A DNA stretch of 43,867 bases from Solidesulfovibrio sp. (GTDB lineage Bacteria; Desulfobacterota; Desulfovibrionia; Desulfovibrionales; Desulfovibrionaceae). The translations under genes and the position numbers were made by a program. The stretch is from NCBI RefSeq assembly GCF_029978005.1, contig NZ_JARKOZ010000185.1, positions 1 to 43,867 of the forward strand, written 5' to 3'. Shown piece after piece: positions 30,583-37,479 of the stretch (positions within the stretch are counted from its first letter, which is position 1; every line of letters starts with the position of its first letter). The notes beneath the pieces are model-generated. The model saw nothing but the letters and a program-made list of their open reading frames with translations, made no database searches and was not told where the DNA came from.

Positions 30583-32139
30583 CTAATAGGGCCAGGGAGC
30601 GGCCGGGTTCCAGACGGGCAGGCCGAACAGGGCGTACCAGGGGGCCATGACGCAGATGCCGAAGGCGATGGCCATGAGGATGCAGACCCAGCCGGCCCGG
30701 GCGTAGTCGGCCGTGGAAAAGGTCCCGGTGCCGTAGGCGATGACCGCGGCCGTGATCTGGGTGGGGAGCAGGTAGGCGAAGGTGTCCACGTTGCAGATGA
30801 GCAGCGTCAGGGCCACGGGATGCAGGCCGAGCTTGGGCCCCATGGCGAAGACGACCGGGGCCAGCATGGCCACGGCGGCCACGTTGGAGAGCATGCCCAG
30901 GCGCAGTATCTGCGTGCCGAGCATCATGACCGCCAGCGTCTGCCACCAGCCCATGCCCTGGACCAGGGTATGGAGGTGCTCGGCGGTCCAGCCGGCCAGG
31001 CCGGACTTGGTCATGGCGTCGGTCATGGTGATGGCCCCGCCGAGCAGCAGGAAGGTGCCCCAGATGGTGCGGTCCTGCACGGCCTTCCACTTGAAGGGGA
31101 AAAGGCCCGGAATGAAGAGAATCATGATGCCGACCAGGCCGACGACGCCGAGCTGGTAGTGGTGCAGGACCAGGGGACTGCCCTTGCCGGTCATGAACAG
31201 GACGCCGACCAGGGCGAACACGGCGAGCATGGCCTTCTCGGCCCGGCTCATGGGCCCGAGCGCCTTGTGCTGGCGGCGGATCTGCTCGTGGCCGCCGGCG
31301 ATGGACACGCCTCTGGTCTTGAAGCAGCGGGCGACCCACCACTGGGTCAGGGCGAACATGAAGAGATAGGGCACGTGCAGGAGCATCCAGTTGAAGTAGC
31401 CGAGGCTCTTGAAGCCGTTTTTCTCGAACAGGCCGGTCATGATGAGGTTGGGCATGTGGCCGGTGAGGATGAACAGCCCCGAGATCATGCTGGCGTAGAC
31501 CATGGACTGGATGACGATGGCTTTTTTGGCCTCGCGTTCGCGCGGGGTGTCGCCGAGCAGCGCCGTGACGCCCTGGACCACGGGCATGATGGTGGCGGCC
31601 CGGGCGTTGGCCGCCGGGATGAGGAAGGCCAGCACCACGTTGACCCCGAACATGCCCCAGATGATGCGGCCCACGCTCGAAGCCTTGATCCTGTCCAGGA
31701 TGGCCAGGGCGATGCGCTTGTCCATGCCGAGCAATTGGATGACGGCCCCGGTGAAGAAGGCGAACAGGCACAGCCAGACTTCGTGGGTGGTGAACCCCGA
31801 GAAGACCTGGCCCATGGGCGGGTTGCCGTTGTTCCAGGGGAGGGCCCGGGTGAGGATGAGCAGCGTGGGGATGGAGATGCCGGTGATGCCCACAGGCATG
31901 GCCTCGGTGACCCACATGAGCGAGGCCCAGACGAGCACGGCCAGCACGGACATGCCCTCCCGGGACAGGCCCTGGGGCAGGGGCAGCAGGAATTCGAGGC
32001 AGGCGAAAGCGGCCCAGGCCGCCGCGTAGCCTATCCAGGTGGCGCGGGGGCTTCGCCCGCAGAGGGTGAGGTTCTCGGAAATGTAGGTTCCGAGCCCTCC
32101 CCGGCATTCGTTGACGGTCGCGACGGACCCGTTGGCCAT
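30583..32139 (-). CDS. DASS-family anion:sodium symporter
   Basis: A 518-residue membrane protein of the SLC13/DASS family, from a different clade than the transporter at 2106-3506. About 12 helices are visible. The paired hairpin motifs appear as IPAANARAATIMPVVQGV (about 165) and MLSNVAAVAMLAPVVFAMG (about 420), and the family tryptophan/glutamate motif appears as WVTEAMPVGITG near residue 75. An N-terminal soluble extension of about 30 residues precedes helix 1. GGAGG lies 8 nt before the ATG at 32139; a longer frame is open upstream but unsupported. It is the first gene of an operon with the AprA-like and AprB-like genes (39-nt and 12-nt gaps), so it probably supplies their substrate. Sulfate, dicarboxylates or sulfonates are all possible. 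Confidence 0.88.
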   Translation of the reverse strand: MANGSVATVNECRGGLGTYISENLTLCGRSPRATWIGYAAAWAAFACLEFLLPLPQGLSREGMSVLAVLVWASLMWVTEAMPVGITGISIPTLLILTRALPWNNGNPPMGQVFSGFTTHEVWLCLFAFFTGAVIQLLGMDKRIALAILDRIKASSVGRIIWGMFGVNVVLAFLIPAANARAATIMPVVQGVTALLGDTPREREAKKAIVIQSMVYASMISGLFILTGHMPNLIMTGLFEKNGFKSLGYFNWMLLHVPYLFMFALTQWWVARCFKTRGVSIAGGHEQIRRQHKALGPMSRAEKAMLAVFALVGVLFMTGKGSPLVLHHYQLGVVGLVGIMILFIPGLFPFKWKAVQDRTIWGTFLLLGGAITMTDAMTKSGLAGWTAEHLHTLVQGMGWWQTLAVMMLGTQILRLGMLSNVAAVAMLAPVVFAMGPKLGLHPVALTLLICNVDTFAYLLPTQITAAVIAYGTGTFSTADYARAGWVCILMAIAFGICVMAPWYALFGLPVWNPAAPWPY

Positions 32140-32250
32140 ACGGCACCTCCGGTGATCGCCTTGCGGCGTGATGCCGGAAGCTACGCCGCCCGGGGGCGTC
32201 GGCACTATCGCGGGGACGATAAAGCGGGAAAGAAAAGTTTCCCCTGCCGC

Positions 32251-32277
32251 GGGCGGGGCCGGCCGTTCGCCCCGCCC
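32251..32277 (-). terminator. Hairpin terminating the HlyD operon
   Basis: GGGCGGGGC (32251-32259) and GCCCCGCCC (32269-32277) form a 9-bp stem with a 9-nt loop beyond the HlyD stop codon. A T-rich stretch (ACTTTTCTTT) follows about 10 nt later on the minus strand. It separates the efflux operon from the downstream DASS operon. Confidence 0.55.
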
Positions 32278-32390
32278 CGCTCTCGTCCTCCCTCCTTGGC
32301 TCTACGGAAAAGATGGAGCTGCACCGGATACGGGCACGCGCCCCGCCGCGCGGCCCCTCCCGGGCATGGGGCTCCGATTTCGCGGCGGGC

Positions 32391-33491
32391 TCAGTTGGTC
32401 CTGACCAGGACCGACGCCGTGGCGCCCACGCGCAACACGACGTCCCGGGGCTTTTCGACGATGCGCACCCGGACCGGGACGCGCTGGGCCAGCCGTATCC
32501 ACTCGAAGGTCGCGCTGACGGACGGAAGCAGGTCCTGCCCGGTTGCGCCGTCCTGCTGGGCGATGCCGTGGCCGATGCTGTCCACCACGCCGGCCAGCGG
32601 GGCGTCGGGATAGGTCATGAGCGTCACCACGGCGTCGTCGCCGCTTTTGATGCCCCCGACCACGCTCTCGCGGAAATACCCGGCCACCCAGTAGCTGCCG
32701 GCGTCCACCAGGGCCAGGTTCGCCTGGTTCGCCACGGCCTGGCTCCCCGGGCGCAGGTTCAGGTTCGCCACGTAGCCCTCCACCGGGGCCCTGACCCTGG
32801 TGAATTCGAGGTTGAGCTTGGCCTGCTCGCACTGCGCCATGGCCTCGCGCAGTTGGGCGTTGTCCTCCCCGGGCGCGCCCAGGGCCGCCTTGGCCCGAGC
32901 CAGCTCGGCCTCGGCCTGGGTCCTGGCGGCGTTGGCCTTCTCCAACTGGACCTGGGCCTGGTTCAGGTTGGCCTGGGCCGTGACATGGCTTTCCTTGGTC
33001 AGGTCGAAGTCGCGCCTGGCGATGGAGCCGCTGTTCACCAGGGATTGGTAGCGGACGATGTCCTTTTCCAGCTCGTCGAAATGCGCCTTGGCGCTCGTGA
33101 CGCCAAAAGCGGCGTTGCGCACGGAGGTCTGGCTTTGCAGCAGCGACGCTTCGGCGCTTTTCACCTGCTGCTCCAGGTTGCGGATCTGGTCCCGGGTCTT
33201 GTCCAGGTTGGCCAGGGCCTGCTCGTAGGCGGCCTGGAAGGTCCTCGGGTCGATGGCGAAGAGCAGGTCGCCCTTGTCGACATGCTGGTTGTCCACAATG
33301 GGCAGTTCCACGATGGGTCCGGAGACCCGGGGCGTGATCTGGACCACGTTGGCCCGGACCTGGCCGTCGCGCGTCCACGGATTGAGGACGTATTGCCTGT
33401 ACTTGAGCGCGAGCAGGCAAAGCGCCGCGAGCACGAGGCAGGACGTGGCGCAGACCCGGCGGGAAATCTTCATGACATGCATCGCATTCAT
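32391..33491 (-). CDS. HlyD/EmrA-type periplasmic adaptor (AaeA-like)
   Basis: A 366-residue membrane fusion protein with one N-terminal transmembrane helix (about 12-28). A biotinyl-lipoyl segment follows (VVQITPRVSGPIVELPIVDNQ; VDKGDLLFAIDPRTF), then a long coiled coil (about 85-190) and the return half (RVRAPVEGYVANLNLRPGS; YFRESVVGGIKSGDDAVV). It bridges an inner-membrane pump to the periplasm. Its ATG at 33491 overlaps the DUF1656 stop as ATGA, so the two are translationally coupled. With FUSC and DUF1656 this is the aaeXAB arrangement known to export hydroxybenzoates, although gene order differs (FUSC first). The true start could be one of two further methionines within six codons. Confidence 0.9.
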   Translation of the reverse strand: MNAMHVMKISRRVCATSCLVLAALCLLALKYRQYVLNPWTRDGQVRANVVQITPRVSGPIVELPIVDNQHVDKGDLLFAIDPRTFQAAYEQALANLDKTRDQIRNLEQQVKSAEASLLQSQTSVRNAAFGVTSAKAHFDELEKDIVRYQSLVNSGSIARRDFDLTKESHVTAQANLNQAQVQLEKANAARTQAEAELARAKAALGAPGEDNAQLREAMAQCEQAKLNLEFTRVRAPVEGYVANLNLRPGSQAVANQANLALVDAGSYWVAGYFRESVVGGIKSGDDAVVTLMTYPDAPLAGVVDSIGHGIAQQDGATGQDLLPSVSATFEWIRLAQRVPVRVRIVEKPRDVVLRVGATASVLVRTN

Positions 33492-33700
33492 CCTATGACG
33501 ACAAAGGCTTCGATGATCACGGAAACAATGACGACCAGCGCCACGAAGACAAGCTCCGGGGCGGCGAAATGGCGCGACAACCGGAACCTGTCGAGCGCCT
33601 TGACCAGGCAATACGTGAGCGACAGGCCGAGAATCCCGGCCACGAGCAGCGGCGGCACGTAGACCCCGGCGATGTTGACTTCACTCGGTGCGGCGAACAT
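33488..33700 (-). CDS. DUF1656 small membrane protein (AaeX-like)
   Basis: A 70-residue protein with two hydrophobic helices (about 12-33: VYVPPLLVAGILGLSLTYCLV; and 48-69: PELVFVALVVIVSVIIEAFVV) separated by a basic loop. The EVNIAGVYVPPLL start is characteristic of DUF1656/AaeX, found with FUSC and HlyD proteins in aromatic-acid efflux systems. AAGGAG lies before the ATG. Its role in the complex is unknown. Confidence 0.88.
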   Translation of the reverse strand: MFAAPSEVNIAGVYVPPLLVAGILGLSLTYCLVKALDRFRLSRHFAAPELVFVALVVIVSVIIEAFVVIG

Positions 33701-33734
33701 GCATCACTCCTTCGATATCCGCCTAGTGGCGGCC

Positions 33735-33816
33735 CTAAAAAATACGAAGGTATTTTTTAGAAAAATATAACGACTAAACGTGTTGCCCGCGAAATACGTG
33801 AGCACGCCTTTCGCGG
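33735..33816 (-). promoter_or_regulatory. Two hairpins in the FUSC-DUF1656 intercistronic gap
   Basis: CTAAAAAATAC (33735-33745) and GTATTTTTTAG (33750-33760) are perfect 11-bp arms with a 4-nt loop, unusually AT-rich here. Nearer the FUSC stop, CCGCGAAA/TTTCGCGG arms (33787-33794, 33809-33816) enclose an inner CGTG/CACG stem. Together they may end FUSC transcripts and mark a second promoter or operator for DUF1656-HlyD. Confidence 0.4.
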
Positions 33817-33824
33817 ACGCGGCG

Positions 33825-35978
33825 TTAGAAGCGCGTCTCGCGCCAGCGTTCCCAATCGAAAGCGGCGGCAAGGGCCGCATGGTCGACCAGCGCGCGATGT
33901 ATCCCCCTGTAGCTGCCAAGCAATCGATACAGACCAGTGGCTTGCGATTGCGGAATCCGGTTTGAGACGGTCTCGAAGCCTTCCTCCACGGCCTGCTCCA
34001 GGCGTTCGTACTCCTGGCGCAACGCGTTGCCCACGTCGCGCGCCGCCGCCGCGTCCGGGACGTCCTGCCCCCAGCGCCCCACGGCGATCCTGACCGCCCT
34101 GTTCCAGGCCTCGAAAGGCCCGTCCATGACGCCCGGACCGGCCCGGCCCACCGGAGGCGCCTCGGACAGCAGCGCGCAGCAGCGGACGATGCCGCCGAGG
34201 CTGGAAAGAACGGCCGCGACCTCCTGCCTCGAATCCGTCCGCAGGGGCGCGTAGTCCACGCTGTTGGCCCAGCCGCCGAGCTTGGCAAGGGTCGCCTCCA
34301 TGGCCGCCAAGGCGGCCGCCATCCGCTCCCGCCCCCTGTCCGTCGCCGGCGCGGCTTCGCGGTGCGCCAGGAACCGCTCGGCCTGGCGGAAAAACCGCGC
34401 CCGCAACCGCAGGAACATCTTCTCCGGCCGCGAGGAGATGGGCAGATGAAATATGCCGGCCGTGCACAGGATGCCGGAGAGCATGGCCGCCGCGTTGTTG
34501 AGGAAGAGCGCGAAATCGTAGGTCTGGTGATTCTGGATGTTGGTCATCATGATGAACGGCACCACGCCGGCCAGCTTCAGGGCCGTCAGCCGCGGATGCC
34601 AGGAAATGGAGAAGATGAACGAAGTCAGGCAGAACATCAGGAGCCCGAATTCCCAAAAGCCCGACAAGGACGGCATGACGCACACGTAAAGGACCGCCGC
34701 GATGACGACCCCGATAAAGTTGACGCACAGGAACTTGAGCCAGTCCATCTGCGGGGCCATGACGCCCATGAGGGTGAAAAGCCCCACAAAGACGACGAAG
34801 GCCGTATGCCCCGGCGGATCGACGTAAATCCAGATGAGCGAGGCGATCCAGACGGCGGCCAGGCCCCGCAGCAGGGCAATGAAGCTGTCGGCGTCGACCG
34901 GCCGGCCGCTCCCCCGGGCCGGGCGCGTTTGAGGCGGCGCGAGGTCCGCCCCGCGCCCCTTGACGGCCAGCAGGCAGTCGGCCAGGGCACGACTGGCCGC
35001 CTCGACCCGGCCCAGCGCGGCGACGGTCGTCAGCACGGAAGCCCGCTGCAGGTGCGACAGCCCCGCCAGGCGCTCCCGCTCCAGGCGCAGCTCCACCAGC
35101 GACTCCCGGCCCCGGGGCTCCTTCCCCTCCATCACGGCCTGCAGCCGGGACATGCGCGCCATCAAGGCCGCCTGCACCCGGCGCAGGTCGGGCAGCAGAT
35201 CGTCGAGGTCCAGCCGGCGCAACTCCGGAAAGCTCTCCTGCCACAGGCGCAGGCTGGCGAGCATGGCCTGAAACGCCGCCAGCAGCCGACGCCACCAGCC
35301 GCGCATCTCGCCGACCTCGAACTGCTCCAGGTCCGCCGCGTCCAGCCGACGCCGCAGCTGCCCCAGAAGCTGGTCGGCCAGATTGGCCCATTTCCCGACC
35401 GGCTCCTCCAGATCCTTTCCGCGCAACAGGGAAAAGGAGACGTGCAGCAGCCGCGACTGGACGCCAAGCAGGCTGGCGACGGTCGCTTCCAGGCCGCCGA
35501 CCCCGCGCTGGGGCCAGAGAAAGACGGAAACCACGGCGTAGACGAGGATGCCCAGGCCCGTTTCCTGGAGGCGCAGCACGGCCGTGGCAAAGGCCTGGTG
35601 CGGGCTGGTCCCGATGATGGCCGCGGCGATGAGCACGCAGACGTAGCCGCTGAGAAACCAGAAGTAGACGGCCCGGGAGACCGTGATCCTGTAGGCGCAC
35701 AGCCCCAGGTACGCCGACAGGCCAAAAAGGAAGGCCCATCGCTGCTGGGCGAACAGGCCGTAGAGAAGCAGGGCGACGCCCGCGCCGACAAAGGTGCCCC
35801 AAAGGCGCTGCACGCATTTCCTGAGGGATTCACCCACGGTCGGCAGGCTCACGACCGCCACGGCGATGCAGACCCAGTACGGATTGCTCCAGCCCAGGGC
35901 CATGGCGACGCCGCAGGCCAGGGCCATGGCCAGCCCGGTTTTGATCGATTCCCTGACCGCAAGCGGAAGATGCGACAT
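33825..35978 (-). CDS. FUSC-family aromatic acid exporter (AaeB/YccS type)
   Basis: A 717-residue inner-membrane protein with the duplicated FUSC layout. An N-terminal group of helices (about 10-165) is followed by a long cytoplasmic helical region (about 170-360), a second group of helices (about 365-525) and a soluble C-terminus. Recognisable features are NPYWVCIAVAVVSLPTVGES in helix 2-3 and the repeat-like HTAFVVFVGLFTLMG in the second half. Family members export p-hydroxybenzoate and related aromatics. With DUF1656 and HlyD it forms an AaeAXB-like pump. I start at 35978 (MSHLPLAVRES), where homology begins; its ribosome-binding site is weak. The gene is divergent from a TetR regulator, and its leader contains a terminator-like hairpin. 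Confidence 0.87.
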   Translation of the reverse strand: MSHLPLAVRESIKTGLAMALACGVAMALGWSNPYWVCIAVAVVSLPTVGESLRKCVQRLWGTFVGAGVALLLYGLFAQQRWAFLFGLSAYLGLCAYRITVSRAVYFWFLSGYVCVLIAAAIIGTSPHQAFATAVLRLQETGLGILVYAVVSVFLWPQRGVGGLEATVASLLGVQSRLLHVSFSLLRGKDLEEPVGKWANLADQLLGQLRRRLDAADLEQFEVGEMRGWWRRLLAAFQAMLASLRLWQESFPELRRLDLDDLLPDLRRVQAALMARMSRLQAVMEGKEPRGRESLVELRLERERLAGLSHLQRASVLTTVAALGRVEAASRALADCLLAVKGRGADLAPPQTRPARGSGRPVDADSFIALLRGLAAVWIASLIWIYVDPPGHTAFVVFVGLFTLMGVMAPQMDWLKFLCVNFIGVVIAAVLYVCVMPSLSGFWEFGLLMFCLTSFIFSISWHPRLTALKLAGVVPFIMMTNIQNHQTYDFALFLNNAAAMLSGILCTAGIFHLPISSRPEKMFLRLRARFFRQAERFLAHREAAPATDRGRERMAAALAAMEATLAKLGGWANSVDYAPLRTDSRQEVAAVLSSLGGIVRCCALLSEAPPVGRAGPGVMDGPFEAWNRAVRIAVGRWGQDVPDAAAARDVGNALRQEYERLEQAVEEGFETVSNRIPQSQATGLYRLLGSYRGIHRALVDHAALAAAFDWERWRETRF

Positions 35979-36113
35979 ACGTTCGTCTGCCCGGCTCGGA
36001 AAAGGCGTTCGGCGGCGCAACCGCGCCCGGTTTCCGGGATATCCCCGGCACGCCGGGCAGCGGCCCGGTGGTCCCTGTAAATAAAAACACACGTTTTTTA
36101 AGGGTGTTGTCAC

Positions 36114-36149
36114 AAAAAAGCGGATCGCGTAAGGCTTGGCGATCCGCTT
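36114..36149 (-). terminator. Intrinsic terminator in the FUSC leader
   Basis: Minus-strand arms AAGCGGATCGC and GCGATCCGCTT (36149-36139 and 36128-36118) form a perfect 11-bp stem with a 10-nt loop, followed by TTTTTT. It lies between the two TetR-type operators and the FUSC start (35978), with no other minus-strand gene to end. It is therefore either a transcription attenuator of the efflux operon or a barrier against upstream read-through. The rest of 35979-36430 holds AT-rich promoter-like DNA and the operators. Confidence 0.7.
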
Positions 36150-36161
36150 GGCGCGTTCTTT

Positions 36162-36210
36162 TGTATACACATGTAGACTGTCTCCCCTCTTTTGTCTACA
36201 TGTGTAGACA
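36162..36210. promoter_or_regulatory. Paired TetR-type operators between FUSC and tetR
   Basis: Site 36193-36210 is TGTCTACA-TG-TGTAGACA, with perfect 8-bp arms. Site 36162-36179 is TGTATACA-CA-TGTAGACT, which differs at two arm positions. Their centres are 31 bp apart, about three helical turns, so bound dimers would sit on one DNA face. They lie in the divergent promoter region of the FUSC operon and the TetR gene and are almost certainly its operators. Confidence 0.75.
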
Positions 36211-36430
36211 TCATGGCGTGCCCGCTTCCAAAGCCGGCCCGCATCCGTTCCCGCCCTGTCCGGACCGGCCCCTGCCAGGAGACGGGCGAGGAACCGGTTG
36301 ATCTGCCGCGAATTTTCGTGCGACCCTGACGCGGCATGCCGCGGCGGCGGCCTGTCGCGCGCCACGGCTGGGCGGCCTGCTGTTTTGGGGGGGCGCGCCG
36401 CCGCGGATGTCCAACACGCGAGGACAAGAC

Positions 36431-37051
36431 ATGAAAGATCCCAAGGGGCTGGAGATGCCGCAGAAAACGCCGGGGAGGCCGCGACGCAATGCGGCCGCGA
36501 CCCGACAGGCCATCCTGGATTCGGCGCGCCAAGCCTTCACCCGGTCGGGCTACGACGGCGTGGGCCTGCGGGAAATCGCTCAAAGCGCCGGGGTGACGGC
36601 GATGCTCGTCAACCGCTATTTCGGGTCCAAGGGAAAGCTGTTCGAGGAGGTCGTCGAGACGACCCTGGCCGTGCCCGGCATTTTGCGCAACGAGATCACG
36701 AAGGCCGACAATAATTTCGCTTCGCTCAGCCGGGCCCTGGCCAGCGAGCTCGTCGCCGCCGCCGCGTCCGACCGAAGCCCTCTCGACGGCATCCTCCTGC
36801 TCGTCCGCTCGGCCGCCAACGAGCAGGCGGCCCTGGTCCTGCGGGAAAGCGCCGCGCGGCACCTCAAACCGCTGATGGACATCATGACCGGCAGCCATGC
36901 CGACGAGCGGGCGGCGACCTTCCTCGCCCTTGTGGCTGGCTTCCAGCTCATGCGCTGGATCATCGCCCTGCCGGGACTGGCCGAAGCCGATCCAACGGTC
37001 CTGGAAGGGCAGCTCGAGGAATTGTTCGCCTGCCTGCTGACGGAGAAATAA
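36431..37051 (+). CDS. TetR-family regulator of the FUSC efflux operon
   Basis: A 206-residue repressor. The N-terminal DNA-binding domain (about 18-65) reads RQAILDSARQAFTRSGYDGVGLREIAQSAGV, then TAMLVNRYFGSKGKLFEEVV, a clear TetR_N. The C-terminal domain (about 75-205) resembles the TetR_C group with MTGSHADERAATFLALVAGFQLMRWIIALP. I use the ATG at 36431, which has GAGGA 8 nt upstream; an ATG at 36407 and one at 36455 are alternatives. It is divergent from FUSC and probably represses both directions through the paired operators. An aromatic acid is the likely inducer, by analogy with aae systems that use a LysR regulator instead. Confidence 0.9.
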   Translation: MKDPKGLEMPQKTPGRPRRNAAATRQAILDSARQAFTRSGYDGVGLREIAQSAGVTAMLVNRYFGSKGKLFEEVVETTLAVPGILRNEITKADNNFASLSRALASELVAAAASDRSPLDGILLLVRSAANEQAALVLRESAARHLKPLMDIMTGSHADERAATFLALVAGFQLMRWIIALPGLAEADPTVLEGQLEELFACLLTEK

Positions 37052-37190
37052 GGGGGTGAACCCCGGGCCGGGTGAGGAGGCGCGGCAGGGCGTCCCGTCC
37101 GGCGGCCCCTTGCCCGCCCCCGAGGAGACGTTCTCCCGGGCCCTGGCGGCCGCCTTCCCCCATGGTGCCGGCAATGCCCGTACCTGCCGG

Positions 37191-37232
37191 AAAAAGAAAA
37201 AGGGCCTCGCGGATCGTCTCCGTAAGGCCCTT
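37191..37232 (-). terminator. Intrinsic terminator of the tRNA-fMet gene
   Basis: AAGGGCCT (37200-37207) pairs with AGGCCCTT (37225-37232). On the minus strand the stem is followed by TTTTTCTTTTT. It lies 10 nt beyond the CCA end of the tRNA fragment, the normal place for a tRNA terminator, which shows that this side of the junction is the original chromosome. Confidence 0.85.
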
Positions 37233-37241
37233 GAACTTCCT

Positions 37242-37295
37242 TGGTTGCGGGGGTGGGATTTGAACCCACGATCTTCGGGTTATGAGCCCGATGAG
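37242..37295 (-). tRNA. Initiator tRNA-fMet(CAT), 3' fragment at the integration junction
   Basis: Minus-strand bases 37295-37242 match the last two thirds of an initiator tRNA. They show the anticodon stem-loop TCGGG-CTCATAA-CCCGA with three consecutive G:C pairs, T-arm GTGGG-TTCAAAT-CCCAC, acceptor 3' strand CCCCGCA with A72, and an encoded ACCA. The expected acceptor 5' strand and D-arm (CGCGGGG with a normal D-loop) are absent; the upstream bases (GTTGGGTGTCAA) cannot pair correctly. The gene is therefore truncated by the element to the right, and this fragment is the displaced att copy. The functional gene should be rebuilt at the element's far end or exist elsewhere. Confidence 0.8.
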
Positions 37296-37370
37296 TTGAC
37301 ACCCAACCCCCATAAATATAGGTAATTCCTAGAAGCTGTTTTGGCAAGTGGTTGCTTTCATAGGGCTTTC

Positions 37371-37430
37371 GTTAGTCTTGGTTAATCTTGGTTAGTCTTA
37401 GTGCGTGACGGTTAGTCAAGGTTAATATAA
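37371..37430 (+). repeat. Phased 10-bp direct repeats upstream of the integrase
   Basis: Six consecutive 10-bp units. Units 1-3 and 5-6 follow GTTARTCTTG with few changes: GTTAGTCTTG, GTTAATCTTG, GTTAGTCTTA, then GTTAGTCAAG and GTTAATATAA. Unit 4 (GTGCGTGACG) is degenerate. The spacing is exactly one helical turn. Position between att and the integrase start suggests arm-type integrase or excisionase sites. Confidence 0.75.
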
Positions 37431-37433
37431 AGA

Positions 37434-37463
37434 TTGCCACCAATTTGCCACCACTGCCACCAA
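37434..37463 (+). repeat. Three TGCCACCA repeats before the integrase start
   Basis: TGCCACCA occurs at 37435, 37446 and 37455 (11-nt and 9-nt steps), just ahead of the integrase ribosome-binding site AAGGAGAG. These may be further recombinase or autoregulatory sites. Confidence 0.55.
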
Positions 37464-37479
37464 GGAGAGAAATACCAAC

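Noticed and set aside
37242-37313. Intact tRNA-Met gene
   Set aside because: The D-arm and acceptor 5' strand cannot be formed from the upstream bases; only the part from about position 23 to CCA is present.
37056-37325. A 89-codon plus-strand open frame ending across the tRNA
   Set aside because: Its tail (WDLNPRSSGYEPDEL) is the familiar false translation of the antisense strand of a tRNA-fMet gene.
37371-37463. CRISPR array
   Set aside because: The repeats are 8-10 bp and contiguous or nearly so, with no spacer structure and no cas genes.
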